Source: Nitrospirota bacterium
GTDB taxonomy: Bacteria > Nitrospirota > Nitrospiria > SBBL01 > JAADHI01
Assembly (NCBI GenBank): GCA_029261195.1
Contig: JAJDBU010000044.1
Location: 1-64,000, forward strand
DNA: 64,000 nucleotides
Direction of reading: 5' to 3'
Below the pieces are notes generated by a model. The model saw only the letters and a list, made by a program, of their open reading frames with translations. It ran no database searches and was not told the origin of the DNA. Each line of letters starts with the position of its first letter. The stretch's first letter is position 1. Below are positions 7,973 to 16,746 of the stretch, in pieces. The position numbers and the translations under genes were made by a program.

Positions 7973-9856
7973 ATGAAACGTACAATGAGTCAGATGGTGA
8001 TTGTTTTTTCATTGGCTGCCGCTCTGTTCGGCTGTGGTGGGAGTGACGGCGGCAGCAAGGGCTCGAGTGCTGGAAGCGGCACAATATTCACGGCGACAAT
8101 TAGCTCTGAGGGAGGCCGCATTACCGTGCCGATAAGCGATGAAACCATTGGGGGTAGCCTCCTCTCTATTCCTGCAGGTGCCATCAGTAGTGAAACGGTG
8201 ATCTCCGTGCAAGGAGATACCCTTGCATGGGATGGCTCTCCCCCTCGAACAATTGCAGAGAACGAGCCCGAAGTGCATCTAGCAGTCGTTGCACATGCAC
8301 TCAATCACTTAGATGATGCTCTGATGCACCCCCTCTATGGCCCTCTTTTTGGTTTATCTTCTGCCGAATTTGCTGGCCCTGCCTTTCTATTAGAACCCGC
8401 AGGGCAACAGTTTACGGAAGCTGTTGAGTTGACGATACCTCTTTCGGTTCTGGGTATTAAAAACCCTGAGACGGCACTACCGCTTCTACGCAGTGAGAAT
8501 GGCGAGTGGCAAGTGCTGGACGAATTTGCAATCGATATGACAGCGGGCATAGCGACTGTAAAAGTACCCCACTTTTCTGTACTTCAGTGGATTCGGAACC
8601 TTGTTGTTGCCCCACAAAGAATTGCTGCTGTCTTTGCTGTGGGAACTGTTCTGGAAGCACATTCACGCCTTCCCCAGGACACCTTCAATAAATTTGTAAC
8701 TGGAACTGTGTGTTCAAAATTTGAACCGGAGGTTAACCTCAATAAAATTCCTGGGCTCCCAACGCTGCTTGACTATTTAGCATTTGAGAAGGTTGGTCTT
8801 CGTAGTGGCCACGAAAATGAGTTAATACTGTGGATACGGAAGCAGTTTGACGAGGCTCGGACTGGCAAATTGGATTTCCATTCAATCTCACTTGGCGAGC
8901 TCTTCCAAGAAGCAATGAAGCTAAATCAGGGCGATATTTTTCTATCCCTGGTTACCGCACACAATGCACTACGGGACAACAGAGATTCTCCCTCCGTACA
9001 AGACATGATCGAAAACTATCGCGGGGATGGTGGTGACGAGAAAGGTGCTCGCTACCACTTTTTCGGCATGGCTTTATACTCGTTTGCTTTCGAGCACTTT
9101 ATGGAGTTGGCTAAAAATCGAGGCTATGTGGGTGCCCAGGCACTGATCGGGATCGCCCTGAGACCAGAGATCGCTGCCACAATCGAGGAGTCCGTTGTTT
9201 CCGGAGATATTGTCAGCGATGTAACCGAATACGCGGTGGATCTACAAGGCGCGAAAATAGGCCGGCGGCTCTTTCGTGAAGTCTTTAGATCAAAGATATC
9301 AGAATTAGCATCGCGGTTCGGTGTGAACCCGGCGCAATGTACGATAGTGAGTCTCCCGGCGTATACGGGAGTTCATATTAAGATTATTGTCAACGGCACT
9401 TTTCACCGCATCAACTTTTTTGGCAGTTCTGACGATGCCAGAGGCCATGGGTTTATAAGCCTTGAAGACGCGGTCGGATCTTTTTCCGGAGACAATTGGA
9501 CAGGCACCTGGGATTTTACGGACCCACCCTTTTTTGCCGCCGGGCACTACACAGGCACCTTCGAAGCAACCTTTAACAGAAGCGATGGGCGATTGTTGAA
9601 TTACTCTATCCAGCGGGAGTGGGTACGTGAAAGTCCCGGAATTCGATCCAGCAGCCTGGACATCATTTCCGGGACAAACATTCCAAAAGGAAGTTCTGAC
9701 TCCTATACGGTGTTTGGTGAAGCGGTCTGCAACCACATTGACAGCATGAAGTATTCCCTTACCATTGACGCTAGCAACCCTCGCAGCAACTCCACCTCGG
9801 AGTTGACCGGCCACAGTTGCGACGAAAAGAGCGAGCTGATCATCGATTTTCGTTAA
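7973..9856 (+). CDS. Large lipoprotein with an N-terminal ZU5-like domain
   Basis: A 627-residue predicted lipoprotein. The signal peptide MKRTMSQMVIVFSLAAALFGC ends in lipobox LFGC and is followed by a Gly/Ser-rich tether (CGGSDGGSKGSS). Residues about 38-85 (ISSEGGRITVPI, GSLLSIPAGAIS) resemble ZU5/GAIN-like beta domains of surface proteins. The middle (about 230-430) is helical with no recognised domain; the last 150 residues are beta-rich (GTFHRINFFGS, NWTGTWDF, HYTGTFEATF) and may form a lipocalin-like or jelly-roll domain. The signal peptide and promoter are duplicated in the 16747 gene. First gene of the envelope block. Function unknown. Confidence 0.8.
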   Translation: MKRTMSQMVIVFSLAAALFGCGGSDGGSKGSSAGSGTIFTATISSEGGRITVPISDETIGGSLLSIPAGAISSETVISVQGDTLAWDGSPPRTIAENEPEVHLAVVAHALNHLDDALMHPLYGPLFGLSSAEFAGPAFLLEPAGQQFTEAVELTIPLSVLGIKNPETALPLLRSENGEWQVLDEFAIDMTAGIATVKVPHFSVLQWIRNLVVAPQRIAAVFAVGTVLEAHSRLPQDTFNKFVTGTVCSKFEPEVNLNKIPGLPTLLDYLAFEKVGLRSGHENELILWIRKQFDEARTGKLDFHSISLGELFQEAMKLNQGDIFLSLVTAHNALRDNRDSPSVQDMIENYRGDGGDEKGARYHFFGMALYSFAFEHFMELAKNRGYVGAQALIGIALRPEIAATIEESVVSGDIVSDVTEYAVDLQGAKIGRRLFREVFRSKISELASRFGVNPAQCTIVSLPAYTGVHIKIIVNGTFHRINFFGSSDDARGHGFISLEDAVGSFSGDNWTGTWDFTDPPFFAAGHYTGTFEATFNRSDGRLLNYSIQREWVRESPGIRSSSLDIISGTNIPKGSSDSYTVFGEAVCNHIDSMKYSLTIDASNPRSNSTSELTGHSCDEKSELIIDFR

Positions 9857-9950
9857 ATTGTGGCGTACGCAGACACAGGCTTATCGATACAGAGGGAATT
9901 AATGAAAGGTTAAGAATCCTAAACCGTTTAAAATGTGAAAGGAGTTTGAA

Positions 9951-11294
9951 ATGTGCAGGCTAATCCGTAAAAACGAAAAAGATTGTAAATATCTAGCGGG
10001 CAATGGTGTCACAAAACTTAAACGTGCTGCGAGTCGAGCGCAATTGTTTTCTATTCGTCGAAGCATGTTCAAATTACTATTCCTCTTTGTATTTGGAATC
10101 GCTGCCGCTTGTAGTAGTTCCGACGAAGGGGGAAGCAGTGCCGGTGGAAACAGCGGTTTGGAGAATACGGCAAATGTCAAGGTCACCGGCGTTACGACCG
10201 ATCCCGATTTTGCCACGAATGGAAAATTTACCGTCGGTTTTCTCGCCTCTGATGCAAACGGGAACCCCTTGCTCGCTGGAGGTCAAGCGCAGAAGCTCAA
10301 AGCCCTATCTGTTGCGGCGCCTGGAACATGGGTGACAATCAGGGCTTTGGCGCCCGGTACGGTCAATTGCGACATTACCAAGATTGAACCCTCTGGCGTT
10401 CCCTCACAAACCGACTGTTTGCTGAATGGGAATGTTTCCTCCACGCAGCCTGCCGGGGGAGATAAAAAGGTGGCTCTTTCGGTGGTTTTAGATGATAGCG
10501 GAAGTATGAGGGGCACGGATCCAGGTAACTTGCGGGGTGCTGCCGCCGGTGTCTTCCTTGATACGGTTTGTGCCCCCGGTCGCGGAGGAGAAGATAACTT
10601 TTTTGGTGTTTTCGATTTTGGAGGCACCGCTTCTAACCACACGTTTTTTGCATTAGACGACATTCTGCTTCGTGATATTGATGATAACTTCAACAGTTTT
10701 TCGGTAAACCCGGAGAATTCGTATGTGCCATGCACCCCGACATCCAATATAAGCAACGCAAAAACGGCTATTACCAATCAACTGAAATCAAATGGTCCCT
10801 CAACGCCGCTGTTTGAGGCCATTGTAGAGGCCTGCCAGGACCTGACTTTCAGAGCCCCGAGTAATTTTGCCTTGGGAATGTTGGTGTTGTCTGACGGACT
10901 GCCTAATTCGACGGTCAATCAACTCGTGGATGCCACCACCTGTATCCAGCCGAATCCGATCATTAATGAACAGACTGTCTTTCGGGATCGTATTCTCACT
11001 TCCACGGTCGGTCTCGGACCTGCTTCAGAGCTTGATGCATCTGCCAATGCTGAGGCTGTGAGGATTTTGAAAGATCTCGCAATCGCCGGTAACGGCGTCT
11101 ACTCAGCGGCCACCGACGCGGCGGCCCTGCAACCGATCTTTGATGCACTTGGCACGGCGCTGACGTCCGGGCAAAATTTCGCCACCTTTGCGACCAATCC
11201 GATTCCTCCCCAAAACGCACTCGTCACGGGATTGGTCGTCATTGGAGATCCGGCCACAGGCATTCAATCGACGTTCACCTTCCGAGTTCCTTGA
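9951..11294 (+). CDS. VWA-domain lipoprotein
   Basis: A 447-residue protein with a von Willebrand factor A domain. The MIDAS motif DDSGSM (about residues 181-186) opens the domain and LGMLVLSDGLPN lies downstream. Just before, a hydrophobic stretch (LLFLFVFGIAAAC, lipobox AAAC) leads to a Ser/Gly-rich tether. Two starts are possible: ATG at 9951 with an excellent AAAGGAG six bases upstream, giving a long, basic N-region, or ATG at 10065 with poor ribosome binding; I take 9951. VWA domains bind metal and mediate protein assembly. It lies 94 bp after the ZU5-like gene and 82 bp before the FlgT/CsgG-like gene, probably in one operon. Confidence 0.82.
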   Translation: MCRLIRKNEKDCKYLAGNGVTKLKRAASRAQLFSIRRSMFKLLFLFVFGIAAACSSSDEGGSSAGGNSGLENTANVKVTGVTTDPDFATNGKFTVGFLASDANGNPLLAGGQAQKLKALSVAAPGTWVTIRALAPGTVNCDITKIEPSGVPSQTDCLLNGNVSSTQPAGGDKKVALSVVLDDSGSMRGTDPGNLRGAAAGVFLDTVCAPGRGGEDNFFGVFDFGGTASNHTFFALDDILLRDIDDNFNSFSVNPENSYVPCTPTSNISNAKTAITNQLKSNGPSTPLFEAIVEACQDLTFRAPSNFALGMLVLSDGLPNSTVNQLVDATTCIQPNPIINEQTVFRDRILTSTVGLGPASELDASANAEAVRILKDLAIAGNGVYSAATDAAALQPIFDALGTALTSGQNFATFATNPIPPQNALVTGLVVIGDPATGIQSTFTFRVP

Positions 11295-11376
11295 TGGCTC
11301 ATTCAGGCTGGGTGCTGGCGTCGGATGTGAACCTCACATCCGTGCCTGGTCCGTAAGTTATTTGTGGGTAAAGTTG

Positions 11377-13110
11377 ATGAAGAATCAGATACAGGTCATT
11401 TCCAGGTGGTTTCTGGTTGTTCTCCTTGTGACGCCCCTCCTTTCCCTTTCCTGCGCATCGACGCCTCCGGCGGTCACAGAGGTGAAGGACGTCAATATTG
11501 ACACAGGCCTTCTTGATCTGATGCATCAACTGATGGAAACGCTGGGAGAAGAACAAAGACCGGTTCTGATGGTCCTCGACTTTCCCGACCCGGCAGGACA
11601 GATTACCGGTCTCGGACGGTATGCGTCGGAGGAGCTGCTGGCCCATCTCATCCGGGAAAAGAAACTGAGGGTGGTCGAAAGACGGTTCATTGAAAAGACC
11701 ACCAAAGAAATCGAATTCGGGATGTCGGGTCTGGTACACGAGGATGCCGCAAAAAGTATCGGGAAACTGGTTGGCGCAGACGGCATCCTGACCGGGAGCT
11801 ATACCCTCATTGGAGAACACGTTAAGTTACAGGCCAGGATCATTGATGTTGAAACGGGCGAACTCCTTGCGACCGGCGGCGTGAGGGTTCATCCGGCAGG
11901 AGTCGCCGATCTCATTGGGCGCCTGATTGAGCGCGCCCCTTCCAGGAGCCCGGGAAAGGCCTCGCGCCTCACCCAACAACCGAAGCCTGTAAAATCAATT
12001 ACAGCGGAGGGCTTCGCAAGTATTCGGGATGGAAACGAGGATCTTGCCAGAAAGAATGCAGTCGGGGATGCGCTTCGCAAGGCGATTGCGCAGGGAATCG
12101 AAGACGCTGTTGAATCGGGGGCCCTGCTAAAAAACGCCCCGCTTGTGAATGATCGGATCCTTAGCCGTTCCCGCGCTTACGTCCGATCTTATCAGCTGAT
12201 GTCCGAAGCGATAGAGGGATCCACCCTCCGGGTCCTTGTCAATGCCGAGGTCACGCTTGGCGATCTGAAGAACGATCTCTCGGCGATCGGTGTTCTCATG
12301 GAGAGAAAACACCAGCCCCGAATCATGGTCATGATCGCCGAATGGAATGTGGGGCAGGATCGCTACCACCTCTCATGGCACGATCCGAATGGAGAAGGCC
12401 TCTCGGTGGCTGAAAATACCTTGATTGAAAGTTTATCGCAGAAAGGTTTTTTCTTTGTTGATCCGGGCGCGGTACCGCAAGCAATCAGGCAGTTGGAGAA
12501 GCGGGGGCGATCCTATGAAAAGGCCGATCTGACGCCTGCTCAGGTCAGATGGCTCGGTCGGAAGCTCGATGCCGAGGTCGTGATTATCGGTAAAACCAGG
12601 GCCAGCCAAGGCGCAGAGATTAAAGGTTCGGGGAAGGTCTCGATGAAATCAGTCCAGAGCGATCTCTCCGCCCGTGCGGTGCGGACCGACACGGGCGCCG
12701 TCATCGCCTCTGCAAGCGTACGAGGCGCGGCAATCCATATCAACCTGGAAACGGCCGGGACAAAGGCGATCGAAAAGGCAGCGCAAGAGATGGCCGGGAA
12801 AATGGCGGATCAGATCTTAGAACGGTATGCTGCCGAGGTGGACGGGAGCACCCAGATCCGGCTTGTTATCACGGGCTTAAACCACACGGAATTGACGCAA
12901 TTTAAAGAGATACTCAAGTCTCATGTACGGGGCGTGAAAAGGATTCACCAACGCGCCTTTGAGAGAGAGGTGGCCCGGCTCGACATCGACCTCCAGGGGA
13001 GCGCGCAGGCCTTGGCGGAGGAACTCTCAAGCAATGCATTCAAGGACTTTGTGGTGAATATCACCACGGTAAACGCGAACAGTGTCAGGATCAGCGCAAC
13101 AAAAAGGTAG
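11377..13110 (+). CDS. FlgO/CsgG- and FlgT-like lipoprotein
   Basis: A 577-residue predicted outer-membrane lipoprotein. The signal peptide ends in lipobox LSC (PLLSLSCAST). Residues about 45-195 (VLDFPDPAGQITGLGRYASE, LRVVERRF, GADGILTGSYTLIG, LQARIIDVETGELL) form a CsgG/FlgO-type domain. Residues about 200-310 (ITAEGFASI, DLARKNAVGDALRKAIAQ) resemble the N-domain of FlgT and related LPP20-like proteins. A third region (about 310-500) again has the nucleotide-free CsgG-like alpha/beta pattern (LDAEVVIIGKTRAS). The gene continues the run of envelope genes; the CsgG-like gene follows 30 bp downstream. I chose the ATG at 11377 because it precedes the signal peptide directly. In flagellate bacteria FlgO/FlgT build an outer-membrane ring, but no flagellar gene is present here. 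Confidence 0.8.
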   Translation: MKNQIQVISRWFLVVLLVTPLLSLSCASTPPAVTEVKDVNIDTGLLDLMHQLMETLGEEQRPVLMVLDFPDPAGQITGLGRYASEELLAHLIREKKLRVVERRFIEKTTKEIEFGMSGLVHEDAAKSIGKLVGADGILTGSYTLIGEHVKLQARIIDVETGELLATGGVRVHPAGVADLIGRLIERAPSRSPGKASRLTQQPKPVKSITAEGFASIRDGNEDLARKNAVGDALRKAIAQGIEDAVESGALLKNAPLVNDRILSRSRAYVRSYQLMSEAIEGSTLRVLVNAEVTLGDLKNDLSAIGVLMERKHQPRIMVMIAEWNVGQDRYHLSWHDPNGEGLSVAENTLIESLSQKGFFFVDPGAVPQAIRQLEKRGRSYEKADLTPAQVRWLGRKLDAEVVIIGKTRASQGAEIKGSGKVSMKSVQSDLSARAVRTDTGAVIASASVRGAAIHINLETAGTKAIEKAAQEMAGKMADQILERYAAEVDGSTQIRLVITGLNHTELTQFKEILKSHVRGVKRIHQRAFEREVARLDIDLQGSAQALAEELSSNAFKDFVVNITTVNANSVRISATKR

Positions 13111-13140
13111 GACCGTACCGGATTCTTTGGAGGGGAGCAG

Positions 13141-13845
13141 ATGAAAAATGGAATCGCCTTGAGTCTTTTGGCCGTCATCATTGCCGGCTGTGCCGCGACG
13201 GGCTTGCCTGCAAAGCAGGCGGAGCGAGGGGAAACGGCCACAGGCATTCATCTTCCATCGTTTCCCGGCACGAAAAAAGTCATTGCTGTGATTGGTCTCC
13301 GAAACGAGGTCGGAAGCCCTGATCCTGTTTTTAAAGAACTGCGTGTTGGATTTGGACTGTCAAAGATGCTGACCACCGCCATGTTCGAGACCGGCCGGTT
13401 TCGCCTCGTTGAGCGGAATCAAGAGGCGCTCGATAATATCATCAAGGAACAGTGGCTGGGACAAACAGGGGCGGTTGACTCCGGAACGGCCGCTCAGGCA
13501 GGCCGTCTGGTCGGGGCGGAAGCGGTTGTATTTGGCGAGGTGACGGAATTTGGAATCAGAAAGACAGGTGTCTTCCTCGGGTTTGCCGGACAGCGCAATA
13601 TCACAACCCGGATCGCCTTCGATGTCAAGATGGTCGATACAAGCACTGGCGAACTCGTCGGCGTCGCCAGCGGTGTTGGAAGCACAACGACAACAACAGC
13701 CGGCGTCTTCATGCTCTGGGAGCAAGGGGTCGAACAGTTTGATCAGACAACGGTGGGGCAATCCTCACGAAAGGCCCTTTACAGGATTGCAGAGCGTTTG
13801 GCCCGACAATATGAAGATGCACTCAAAAACAAGAAAAAATCATGA
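13141..13845 (+). CDS. CsgG-family curli-assembly-like lipoprotein
   Basis: A 234-residue lipoprotein (MKNGIALSLLAVIIAGC, lipobox IAGC) of the CsgG type. Recognisable parts are IAVIGLRNEVG, FGLSKMLTTAMFETGRFRLVER, AAQAGRLVGAEAVVFGEVTEF and the repeated beta signature TTRIAFDVKMVDTSTGELV with Gly/Thr-rich strands (GVGSTTTTTAGVF) that in CsgG line the pore. CsgG forms a nine-subunit outer-membrane channel for curli export. No CsgA/B/E/F homologue is in the window, so the cargo is unknown. Strong GGAGGGGAGC precedes the ATG. In the middle of the envelope operon. Confidence 0.87.
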   Translation: MKNGIALSLLAVIIAGCAATGLPAKQAERGETATGIHLPSFPGTKKVIAVIGLRNEVGSPDPVFKELRVGFGLSKMLTTAMFETGRFRLVERNQEALDNIIKEQWLGQTGAVDSGTAAQAGRLVGAEAVVFGEVTEFGIRKTGVFLGFAGQRNITTRIAFDVKMVDTSTGELVGVASGVGSTTTTTAGVFMLWEQGVEQFDQTTVGQSSRKALYRIAERLARQYEDALKNKKKS

Positions 13846-13920
13846 TGGGCTCAGGGAAAGGGACCCATTGAAAAACAAACATCAATATTGAATCCACCGA
13901 TATTATATAAGGAGGTCACA

Positions 13921-14817
13921 ATGCCGATTTATCGCTTCATCGTTTTGACGGGACTGGTTCTCGCATTCCTCTATGGAGACCTGATCAATGACGCATGGGG
14001 ACAGCAGACCAATAATGTCTCCCCTCCTCCCCTTTCAACACCGAATGTCCACAGTGGCGTTTCCGAACTGAATATACGAGCACTCTATTTGAGTAGTGAG
14101 ACTTCAGGGACCAGCAGTTCTGAAATGACCGGTGCCGGTCTTTTTGGAGAGTTCACTCGGGGGATGAGTGACAGGACTGGCTTTAATCTTCGCTTGGGTA
14201 TCCTGGGACTCGAGATGGAGCAGGAATCGCCCACATTCACCGGCACGAAGGGTACCCAGGAGAGTACGACAGACGGCGTCATGCTCTTTTACGGAGGTAA
14301 CTTGCTCTTTGAACTCTTTGAAGGGGAAAAGAAAGATGCCGCTGGCGAGGTCATTAAAATCGGCCATGGCCTCACCTTTTTCAGCGGCCTCAACCTGAAC
14401 ATGATGTCTATGACCGCTGACGATTTCGATTTGCTATTACTGACGTATGAAATTCCGGTCGGGCTTGTTGGGCAAATCGCACTTTCAAACAGGATTCAGA
14501 TTGTCCCTTTTGTCTCCGTTAATTTTCTATTGGGTGGAACAGGGACCATAGAAACCGACAGCACATCCACCGACATCGAAATTGAAAGTCAGGTTATTCC
14601 AAGCTATGGCGCCGACATTATCATCCGTCCCTTCCGCAATGCCCCAAACTGGAAGTTCAGCATTGGCACTGTCCTCCAACAGGTTACGGCGAACCAGTCG
14701 AGCGGTGCAGGAGAGGACGAGACGGACAACACGGACAATATAATGATCACGTTTGGCCTGGTTTACGAGCAGGGACAGCATTATTCAGAGACCGTCTTTG
14801 GACCGGTCCTTCGATAA
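13921..14817 (+). CDS. Outer-membrane beta-barrel protein, unknown function
   Basis: A 298-residue exported protein. A signal peptide (MPIYRFIVLTGLVLAFLYG, cleavage near AWGQQ) is followed by alternating strands typical of a barrel: ELNIRALYLSSE, FNLRLGILGLEME, GVMLFYGGNLLFELF, GLTFFSGLNLNMM, NRIQIVPFVSVNFLLGG, and a C-terminal ITFGLVYEQG. The ATG at 13921 has a near-perfect AAGGAGG upstream, which decides against a longer form from 13888. Sits between the CsgG-like gene and two LPP20-like genes, so it may be part of the same outer-membrane assembly. Confidence 0.78.
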   Translation: MPIYRFIVLTGLVLAFLYGDLINDAWGQQTNNVSPPPLSTPNVHSGVSELNIRALYLSSETSGTSSSEMTGAGLFGEFTRGMSDRTGFNLRLGILGLEMEQESPTFTGTKGTQESTTDGVMLFYGGNLLFELFEGEKKDAAGEVIKIGHGLTFFSGLNLNMMSMTADDFDLLLLTYEIPVGLVGQIALSNRIQIVPFVSVNFLLGGTGTIETDSTSTDIEIESQVIPSYGADIIIRPFRNAPNWKFSIGTVLQQVTANQSSGAGEDETDNTDNIMITFGLVYEQGQHYSETVFGPVLR

Positions 14818-14857
14818 AGAGGAAAAAACAATCATAATGAAGAGGAGGGTAAAACCG

Positions 14858-15442
14858 ATGAGAACAACACAGCTATTTTATAAAATCGTCACTTTGGGGG
14901 GCATCGCCATCATGCTGTCCGGTTGCGCCGGGGTAAAAGGAGGACCTTCCGGCGAGCCGCTCTGGGTGATTCAGGGAAGCGGCGCCTTTAAAGATGGCGG
15001 GAAACAGGTCTTTTATGGTGTCGGTGCGATCAGCGGGGTAAGGAACAATGCCCTGGGCAGAACCACGGCTGAAAACAGGGCCCGAGCGGAAATCACCAAG
15101 ACCTTTGAAAACTATACTGCGTCACTGATGAAGGATTATGCGGCCTCGACGACAGGGGGCGCAGTGGTGAACAGTGATAATGCCACCAGTGGAGAGCAGC
15201 ATGTTGAACAGGCTGTCAAGACCTTCTCCGCCGCCACCCTTTCCGGGGTCATCATTATCAACCACTGGACCGATCCTTCCAACGGAACCCTTTATGCCCT
15301 TGCAAGGCTTGACCTTGAGAACTTCAAGAACAGTCTCGAAAAGATCAAGCAGTTGAGTTCGGAGGCTCGGGATTATGTTCGGAAGAACGCCGAAAAATCC
15401 TTCGACAATCTCGCCGCCGAAGAAAAGAAGCGGGGAACCTGA
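14858..15442 (+). CDS. LPP20-family lipoprotein
   Basis: A 194-residue lipoprotein (lipobox LSGC in GGIAIMLSGCAG). The mature domain has the LPP20/FlgP pattern: PLWVIQGSGAF, VFYGVGAISGV, LGRTTAENRARAEITKTF, and LSGVIIINHWTDPSNGTLYALARLDLENF. Members of this family include the Vibrio/Campylobacter flagellar basal-disk protein FlgP and Helicobacter Lpp20. The start at 14858 has GAGGAGGG eight bases upstream. It overlaps the tail of no gene but follows the barrel gene by 40 bp; the next LPP20-like gene starts 10 bp downstream. Confidence 0.8.
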   Translation: MRTTQLFYKIVTLGGIAIMLSGCAGVKGGPSGEPLWVIQGSGAFKDGGKQVFYGVGAISGVRNNALGRTTAENRARAEITKTFENYTASLMKDYAASTTGGAVVNSDNATSGEQHVEQAVKTFSAATLSGVIIINHWTDPSNGTLYALARLDLENFKNSLEKIKQLSSEARDYVRKNAEKSFDNLAAEEKKRGT

Positions 15443-15452
15443 AGGTTTTAAA

Positions 15453-16541
15453 TTGAGAATGGATCGCCGGAAAACCGTTCATGGCACACTCGCGTGCATG
15501 TTCTTCCTGTGCGTCGTGCTTCATCCTGGAAATGCTTCCGCGGGCAAGCCGGACTGGATTGCGGGAACGAGCCAAAAATACCCGAAAGCGCAGTTCCTAA
15601 GCGGTGTCGGTGTCGGAAGGACACGCCGGGCGGCGGAGGATATGGCCTACGGGGCCATATCAAGGATCTTCCATGTCGAAATCAGTCAAAAGACGCAGGA
15701 ATGGGAAAAATATTTACAAGAAGACATCGGACAGAAAACCCGGACACGCAGAACCGTGACCATAGAGCAAATGACTGCGGTTTCGACCCGGAAAGTCCTG
15801 GAAAATATTACCGTGGCGGAGGCCTGGGAGGATGAAAAACATCAAAAGGTCTATGTGCTGGCGGTGATGGACCGGGCGCATACATCCAGGATTTTTTTAG
15901 ACCGGGTGGCCTCCCTTGATACCAGGGTGGAAAATATTTTGAAAGAGGCGGAGGGAGAAGGCGACAAGATACAAAAAGTCCGAAGTCTCCGCGAAGGCCT
16001 GAAAATGCTTCTTCTGCGCGAGGTCTATAACACAGAATTGCGGATCGTGAATCGATCGGGTGCAGGGATTCCGCCAAAGGTGAGCCTCTTGGTCATCACA
16101 CGGGAACTTCATCGCGTTTTAAAAGAGGAACTCAACATCAGTGTGGAAATGACCGGGCCGGAGCATGTTCAGATCAGGGCTGCGCTCCTTGAAGGATTAA
16201 CGCAGCGCGGTTTCTCAGTGATCGGAACCGGCGGGAACATGAGCGATTTCGAGGCGCTTGAAGATGGAATTCAAACGGAAGATGTCCTGATCAAAGGGGC
16301 GATCACGCTGCAACCGGCGAGGATTCAAAACGCATCCTTTCAATTTATCCGGTGGAATGCCCGCTTTGAGCTGATCGACAAGAAAACCGGCAAGGTCTTT
16401 GGCAGCCTCGACCAGTCCGGCCGCGAGGGCCATCTCAGCCTGCCCGAAGCAAAAAGGCGCGCTGTCCGTGCATTGCAAAAGGAGATGAACGAGGCCCTGA
16501 CAGCCCGTCTTGCCGGGTTTATCTTTGGCGAGGAAAAGTAG
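15453..16541 (+). CDS. LPP20-like exported protein with extended C-domain
   Basis: About 362 residues. A signal peptide (HGTLACMFFLCVVLHPGNASA) lacks a lipobox, so this one is probably soluble in the periplasm. Residues about 30-150 repeat the LPP20 pattern (PDWIAGTSQKYPKAQFLSGV, RRAAEDMAYGAISRIF, ITVAEAWEDEKHQKVYVLAV). The C-terminal part (about 165-360) has an arrangement like the CsgG- or Lpo-type alpha/beta fold (VSLLVITRELHRV, VQIRAALLEGLTQRGFSVI, RWNARFELIDKKTGKVFGS). A TTG at 15453, seven bases after GAAGG, is the best start; an ATG lies six bases further on. Last gene of the core operon. Confidence 0.75.
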   Translation: MRMDRRKTVHGTLACMFFLCVVLHPGNASAGKPDWIAGTSQKYPKAQFLSGVGVGRTRRAAEDMAYGAISRIFHVEISQKTQEWEKYLQEDIGQKTRTRRTVTIEQMTAVSTRKVLENITVAEAWEDEKHQKVYVLAVMDRAHTSRIFLDRVASLDTRVENILKEAEGEGDKIQKVRSLREGLKMLLLREVYNTELRIVNRSGAGIPPKVSLLVITRELHRVLKEELNISVEMTGPEHVQIRAALLEGLTQRGFSVIGTGGNMSDFEALEDGIQTEDVLIKGAITLQPARIQNASFQFIRWNARFELIDKKTGKVFGSLDQSGREGHLSLPEAKRRAVRALQKEMNEALTARLAGFIFGEEK

Positions 16542-16592
16542 TGCGGCCTCCACCCGTTCGTCCTGTATCGGGGAAGCATTTTTGAAAAAAAA

Positions 16593-16662
16593 TAAAAAAA
16601 ATCAAAAACAGGGCGAATCTGTAAGGGATCTGTAAGCTTCGGTGTGGGATTATGGCCATTAT
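16593..16662 (+). repeat. Promoter-region repeat, copy 2 (of 2)
   Basis: Second copy of the 70-bp segment at 7819-7888, with the same order of A-rich tract, paired TCTGTAAG, TAAGCTTC and GGCCATTAT. The few differences are outside the paired repeat, which is perfectly conserved. Confidence 0.85.
16618..16636 (+). promoter_or_regulatory. Paired TCTGTAAG direct repeat, probable SARP-type operator (copy 2)
   Basis: TCTGTAAG at 16618-16625 and 16629-16636, 11-bp period, identical to the pair at 7844-7862. A -10-like GATTAT (16648-16653) lies about 11 bases after the second repeat, a layout used by activators that bind next to or over the -35 position. It precedes the 16747 lipoprotein gene. Confidence 0.55.
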
Positions 16663-16746
16663 CGTTTATCTGCGTTTATGAGCCTGTTAAAAGAGGGTTA
16701 GAAGGGTAAGTTTAATCACATGATCTTGAAACTGCGGAGGTGCATC

